Part shown: positions 7,737 to 11,384 of the stretch, one piece after another
Position numbering within the stretch: the stretch's first letter is position 1
How the letters are laid out: each line of letters opens with the position of its first letter
NCBI GenBank assembly: GCA_937926185.1
Contig: CALEYM010000209.1
Span: 1-11,384, forward strand
Reading direction: 5' to 3'
From: an uncultured Bacteroidota bacterium
GTDB taxonomy: Bacteria; Bacteroidota; Bacteroidia; Chitinophagales; Saprospiraceae
Length of the DNA stretch: 11,384 nt
Notes under the pieces: model-generated
What the model saw: the letters and a program-made list of their open reading frames with translations, nothing else
Database searches by the model: none
What the model was told of the DNA's origin: nothing
Program-made: the position numbers and the translations under genes

Positions 7737-10700
7737 GTGAAAACCAGTTCGGAAAAATCGACTTCCTCCCACGCGACGCCGGCCCATCAGGCGGCGAGCC
7801 GGCCGTTTATCCCAAAGGTGGGTGGCAGCGGATTCGTGGAACCGTCCGTACAGGCCAAGGCAGCCGGCGTGCAAGCCAAACTGACGGTGAATGAGCCCGG
7901 CGACGCGCACGAACAGGAAGCGGACCGGATGGCGGATAAGGTGGTGCAACGCCTTGCTAATCCTGAACCGACGACGGTACAAAAGGCGGCGATGCCGGAA
8001 GAACAGGTGCAGCGGGTAGAAAAAGAGGAGATACAAAAGGCTGCAATGCCGGAAGAACAGGCGCAGCGGGTGGAAGAAGAACAAGTGCAAAAATCCGGAA
8101 TGCCGGAAGAGAACATCCAACGGGCTGAAGCGGCATCCGGCGCGCCCGCCGAACCCGGCCCGGACTTTACTTCCCGTTTACAAGCTTCCAAAGGCGGCGG
8201 CTCGCCGCTGCCGGCTGAAACACGCGACGACATGGAATCGGGCTTTGGGGCCGATTTCGGTAATGTAAGGGTGCATACCGGTCAGGAAGCCGCCGGCATG
8301 AGCCGGGATATTAATGCGCAGGCCTTTACGCATGGCAGCGACATCTATTTTAACGAGGGTAAATACAATCCGGGATCGAAAGATGGGCAGCATTTGCTGG
8401 CGCATGAGCTGACGCATACGGTGCAGCAGGGGGGAGCGCAGCGAAAAGAAATCCAAAAGGCCCCGGAAAAGCCCAAACCGGCGCCGGCCACTGCGCCAAC
8501 CGCGGCGCTCGACATTTCGCAGCAATTTAACCCGGATGCCGCCTGGGCTGCGTATCTGGCGGAAAATCCCGCGGGGGCGCCGGTGAACGTCAAAATCGGC
8601 GGGCTATACTCCGGCACCATACACGTGAATCAAAAAGCAAAACCCACGGAGGCCGGCCCGGGTAAATTCGAACTGGACGAACGGCAGGGAAAACAGACCC
8701 TGTCCGTTCAGGGCCTGAGTTTTCTGAATCCACTGCGCGATATGGGGTTCGAGCCGGTACTGGTGTTGAATAAATTTGGCGAAGGCCGGAAAACCACCGG
8801 TTTTCTCAGCGTGAAAGGCAAAGGTATCGCGCTGGGAAATCCGCAAGCCTTGCTGGATACCTTCAACAAAAACATGGAGCAGATGGGTTTTCTGGGCCTG
8901 GACAAATTAAAACTGGACGGGATCAAACTGGAAAACACGTTTGACAACGGCCGGCTGTTGTTCAATGTCTCGGGCATTAAAACCGCCGTTGGCGGTTACC
9001 TGAAAGCCGGGGTGGGGTTGGGCATCAGCGGGGAAAACTTCACTTTCGACGTTGTCGCCGATGTCGACGTTCCCGGGGTAGCCACCGGCAATGTTGAATT
9101 CAAACGCACGACGGAGGGCAACCTGGAAGGCCGGGGAACGGTAGAAGCCAATATCGCCAACGTACAGGCAACGCTCCTGGTGGAATTCCTGGCCGGCCAA
9201 CTGACCATTAAAGGTACGGGGACGATCAATTCCGAAAAATTTTCCGGCTCCCTTACCCTGCTGGTGACCGATGCCGAAACAGCCGATGAAACGGTCAATT
9301 CCGAACTCGGCGTACAAAAAGTGGAACAGGAGGCGCAATCTTCAGACCAAAAACCGGCGCCAAAGTCAAATAAACGCGTTCTCGTTGGTTGGGGCACTGT
9401 ACAGGCCACCATCACGCCCTGGTTGGCCGGTACGGCAAAGGTGGGCGTCAACAGCAAAGGTCATATTACCATCGTCGGCGAAATTTCGATGCCGAACGAA
9501 GTGGTGCTGATGGAGAAAAAGGGTAAAAAAATTACCCTGATCGACTTCGAGATCCGGGCGGGATACGGTGTGCCGCTGGTTGGACAGGTCTTTATTTTTG
9601 GCGGGATCGAACTGTTCGTCAATGCCGGATTTGGCCCCCTGGTACTGCGCGACGTAAAGTTTACTGGCCAATATTCGACTGATCCGGACGTAATGCAACA
9701 TTTTATGATCACCGGAACGCTGGGCATCAACGCCTTCGCCATTCTCGGCCTCGAAGCCAGCGCCGGCGTCGGCCTTACCCTGATCGGACACGACATCAAG
9801 GCCGGGCTGGCCGTCACGGCAGCCGCGGGCATCAAAGCCTACGCCGAGGCAACGCCCACCTTCGAGTACATCGAAAAAGGCGCCGGCAAAGGCGGCAAAG
9901 TCGGCGAAGCGCACCTGAAAGGCCATTTTGAAGCCGCAGCGCAGCTCTTTCTCATGCTCGGCGGCAAGTTCTTCGTCGAACTCGACAGCCCCTGGTGGTC
10001 GCCGGCGCCCGATGAAACCTGGGAATACCCGCTCGGCAGCGTCGAATACCCCATCGGCGACAGCATGGGCATCGGCGCCGACATCGACTGGCTCGTCGGC
10101 TCGCCCGAAGCGCCGGAACTAAAGTTTTCGCCCGTTGAATTCAATCCCGAAAAATTCACCGAAGACGTAATGGCCGACCCGCCGCCCGGCAAAGGCGCCG
10201 GCGGCGAAAAAGACCAGCAAGGTAGCTGGACCGACGAAACCGGCGGCGGCAACTTAGAAGATCAACCCCAAACCTCCGACAAAGACAAAGACTCGAAAAA
10301 CAAAAAAGAAGACCTGTCCAAACTGAGCGCCGAAGAACGCTACATGCGGGGCCTCGACGAAATCAGCAAAGTGGCCGACGCGGCCAAAACCAAACCCATC
10401 ACCCTGAAAATGCTGGAAGCCAAAATAAACAAGGTGAAAAGCAAATACGGGCTGGAACAGGCGAAGATAAAAGACAAGTCCGACGAAAACGCCAGCGTAT
10501 TCGTCAAACACGCTGGCGAAGACAACGCCAAACACCTGCTCGAAGTGCCGTTGATGAGCGAAAAAGAACGGATGCTGCTGCTCGAAAAAGCCAGCGCCGA
10601 TTTCGAAAAGCTAATCGATGAACATACCGACGAACAACATACCATTACCCGCGCCGACGCCGAAGCCATCTGTGGAAAAATCGGCGCAGAACACTACGTC

Positions 10701-11384
10701 ATCGAAGAAATTCAGGTAAAAGACGGCGGAAAAAGCTGGGATTTTGAACTGGACCTGGGCGATACGACCAAAAAATGGCCGGGAAAGGCGAAGCGGGAAA
10801 AGGAAGAGGTGAAAGAAGGGGAGAAAAAGGAAGGGGAAGAATTGCCGAAAGAGGAGAAAGAGAAATTGGTGAAGGAAGGGTTGGAGGCGCTGCATCAAGA
10901 AGAACAAAAATATCTGGAGAATGGCGCAATAAAGCAGGAAGAGGCAGAGCAAGTTGCAAGCAAAATACTAAAAACATATCCGGTATTTACATCTTTAGTC
11001 GTAATCGACGGTGGAGAGACGTGGGATTATCATTATACTGCAAGTCCTGGTAGTGACGAAAAAGGTAAGAAAAAGGAGAAAATGCCACTACCCGAATCTG
11101 ATAAGCCACAATTTGGGCCTACTTTACATGGCTTTGGCACATCTATGCATATAAAACGGTTAACAAAAAAGGGGGAAGACGGAACTAAACCAACTGTGAA
11201 GAACTCAAATTGGAATGCGCTTAATTTCAGGGGCTATGGGGGAGGACGGTATTACGTGAGGGGACACTTGCTAAATGAAAAATTACATGGAAAGGGAAAT
11301 GATTGGAAAAATCTTACTCCGCTGACATCTTTTGCTAATACTCAATTACATGAACCTTCGGTAGAGTGGCCTATTAAACAAGCT
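7737..11384 (+). CDS. DUF4157 (eCIS-core) polymorphic toxin with C-terminal His-Me finger nuclease (3' partial)
   Basis: The frame is open for 1216 codons to the window edge with no stop. GTG at 7737 is chosen because the conserved motif NEPGDAHEQEADRMADKVV (residues 52-70) begins before the first in-frame ATG, and no nearer upstream start is seen. Order of parts: three 18-residue repeats (81-134); DUF4157 domain (about 156-231) with GFGADFGNVRVHTG and HELTH (His223, Glu224, His227); a Gly-rich beta-strand trunk (about 260-840) with motifs recalled from other eCIS DUF4157 proteins, such as HDIKAG, EATPTFEY and ELDSPWWSPAPDETW; three alpha/beta modules (863-1105); and the start of a nuclease domain (about 1126 on) with RGH (His1177), NLTP, Asn1201 and Glu1210. 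DUF4157 marks cargo or toxin proteins of eCIS, so this is probably loaded into the particle and delivered as a nuclease. The HExxH may or may not be catalytic. Position directly after the tape measure supports cargo function. The 3' end, remaining active-site context and any immunity gene are outside the window. Confidence 0.88.
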   Translation, partial: MKTSSEKSTSSHATPAHQAASRPFIPKVGGSGFVEPSVQAKAAGVQAKLTVNEPGDAHEQEADRMADKVVQRLANPEPTTVQKAAMPEEQVQRVEKEEIQKAAMPEEQAQRVEEEQVQKSGMPEENIQRAEAASGAPAEPGPDFTSRLQASKGGGSPLPAETRDDMESGFGADFGNVRVHTGQEAAGMSRDINAQAFTHGSDIYFNEGKYNPGSKDGQHLLAHELTHTVQQGGAQRKEIQKAPEKPKPAPATAPTAALDISQQFNPDAAWAAYLAENPAGAPVNVKIGGLYSGTIHVNQKAKPTEAGPGKFELDERQGKQTLSVQGLSFLNPLRDMGFEPVLVLNKFGEGRKTTGFLSVKGKGIALGNPQALLDTFNKNMEQMGFLGLDKLKLDGIKLENTFDNGRLLFNVSGIKTAVGGYLKAGVGLGISGENFTFDVVADVDVPGVATGNVEFKRTTEGNLEGRGTVEANIANVQATLLVEFLAGQLTIKGTGTINSEKFSGSLTLLVTDAETADETVNSELGVQKVEQEAQSSDQKPAPKSNKRVLVGWGTVQATITPWLAGTAKVGVNSKGHITIVGEISMPNEVVLMEKKGKKITLIDFEIRAGYGVPLVGQVFIFGGIELFVNAGFGPLVLRDVKFTGQYSTDPDVMQHFMITGTLGINAFAILGLEASAGVGLTLIGHDIKAGLAVTAAAGIKAYAEATPTFEYIEKGAGKGGKVGEAHLKGHFEAAAQLFLMLGGKFFVELDSPWWSPAPDETWEYPLGSVEYPIGDSMGIGADIDWLVGSPEAPELKFSPVEFNPEKFTEDVMADPPPGKGAGGEKDQQGSWTDETGGGNLEDQPQTSDKDKDSKNKKEDLSKLSAEERYMRGLDEISKVADAAKTKPITLKMLEAKINKVKSKYGLEQAKIKDKSDENASVFVKHAGEDNAKHLLEVPLMSEKERMLLLEKASADFEKLIDEHTDEQHTITRADAEAICGKIGAEHYVIEEIQVKDGGKSWDFELDLGDTTKKWPGKAKREKEEVKEGEKKEGEELPKEEKEKLVKEGLEALHQEEQKYLENGAIKQEEAEQVASKILKTYPVFTSLVVIDGGETWDYHYTASPGSDEKGKKKEKMPLPESDKPQFGPTLHGFGTSMHIKRLTKKGEDGTKPTVKNSNWNALNFRGYGGGRYYVRGHLLNEKLHGKGNDWKNLTPLTSFANTQLHEPSVEWPIKQA
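7977..8138 (+). repeat. Three 54-bp tandem repeats in the toxin N-terminal linker
   Basis: Three consecutive 18-codon units start at 7977, 8031 and 8085. They read VQKAAMPEEQVQRVEKEE, IQKAAMPEEQAQRVEEEQ and VQKSGMPEENIQRAEAAS. They lie between the PGD...EAD motif and the DUF4157 domain and are acidic and glutamine-rich, probably a flexible or helical spacer. Similar 'QK/QR' spaced linkers are common in this family, and copy number is expected to vary between strains (inference). Confidence 0.85.
8202..8429 (+). other. DUF4157 (eCIS-core) domain within the toxin gene
   Basis: Residues about 156-231 run from SPLPAETRDDMESGFGADF through VRVHTG, AGMSRDINAQAFTHGSDIYF and GQHLLAHELTHTVQQ. This is the full signature of the domain, including the HExxH (His223-Glu224-Leu-Thr-His227) and the characteristic VQQ ending. 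The HExxH resembles a zinc metallopeptidase site, so self-processing of the cargo is possible but not shown. Confidence 0.93.
10323..11051 (+). repeat. Three divergent ~80-residue helix plus alpha/beta modules before the nuclease tip
   Basis: Modules start near 10323, 10551 and 10842 (residues 863, 939 and 1036). Each begins with a charged helix (LSAEERYMRGLDEIS, MSEKERMLLLEKASADF, LPKEEKEKLVKEGLEAL). Next comes an 'I...(A/L)EAI...I' helix (ITLKMLEAKINKVK, ITRADAEAICGKIG, IKQEEAEQVASKIL), then strands ending in KDKSDENASVFVKH, VKDGGKSWDFEL or VIDGGETWDYHYTASPG. Modules 2 and 3 share DGG(K/E)(S/T)WD; module 1 is degenerate there. A purine-rich segment (about 10787-10880) encoding Lys/Glu repeats separates modules 2 and 3. 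The array joins the trunk to the nuclease, so it is a candidate linker or pre-toxin region. Confidence 0.7.
11112..11384 (+). other. Start of His-Me finger (DNA/RNA non-specific type) nuclease domain
   Basis: Residues 1126-1216 hold YYVRGHLLNEKL, then GKGNDWKNLTPLTSFAN and LHEPSVEWPIK. RGH (His1177) matches the DRGH-type general base of non-specific endonucleases, although the Asp before it is Val here. Asn1201 and Glu1210 fit the metal-binding Asn and nearby Glu seen about 24-30 residues after the His in that superfamily. Local GC is about 33-42% in sampled lines, against about 68% in a sampled trunk line near 10021. The domain continues beyond the window. DNA or RNA as substrate cannot be decided from sequence. 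Confidence 0.75.

Noticed and set aside
9541..9840. Transmembrane helices in the toxin trunk (hydrophobic Gly/Ala-rich stretches)
   Set aside because: The segments are short, alternate polar and non-polar residues, and resemble beta strands of the conserved DUF4157 trunk; no convincing 20-residue helix was seen.

Overview
The window lies inside an extracellular contractile injection system (eCIS) locus. It is probably from a Bacteroidota member, perhaps Saprospirales- or Cytophagales-like. That assignment is inferred from moderately high GC, SprB-like repeats, the absence of clear Shine-Dalgarno sites and the gene order; no rRNA or marker gene is present to confirm it. All genes are on the + strand and tightly packed.

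Layout. (1) Positions 1-5882 hold the 3' part (1959 codons before the stop) of a giant protein whose start lies upstream. It has an N-terminal region with a GIQHKAGVPLGGTF motif and a CCSGC motif, nine tandem ~155-residue beta-sandwich-like units (813-about 5021), and a non-repetitive C-terminal region. (2) Positions 5879-7708, overlapping gene 1 by ATGA, encode a 609-residue eCIS tape measure protein of the Afp14/Pvc14-like family. Its central linker (about 6854-7156) is built from nested DNA inverted repeats: a 49-bp pair with two mismatches encloses a perfect 22-bp pair, and a separate 13-bp hairpin lies just upstream. (3) Positions 7737-11384 hold a DUF4157 (eCIS-core) protein, at least 1216 codons, still open at the window edge. 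It has an N-terminal PGD...EQEAD motif, three 18-residue repeats, the DUF4157 domain with HELTH, a long conserved beta-rich trunk, three copies of an ~80-residue helix plus alpha/beta module, and the start of a His-Me finger (DNA/RNA non-specific type) nuclease. The last ~500 bases are clearly more AT-rich than the trunk.

How they fit together (inference). The tape measure sets the length of the contractile tube. The DUF4157 protein directly downstream is the likely cargo, a polymorphic toxin whose C-terminal nuclease tip can be exchanged. The giant repeat protein is a candidate surface, fibre or baseplate-associated adhesin of the particle. Sheath, tube, baseplate, ATPase and immunity genes are not in the window.

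The most unusual items are the palindromic element embedded in frame in the tape measure gene, the paired gain and loss of cysteines across the nine repeat units of gene 1, and the three-fold module array joining the toxin trunk to its nuclease tip.
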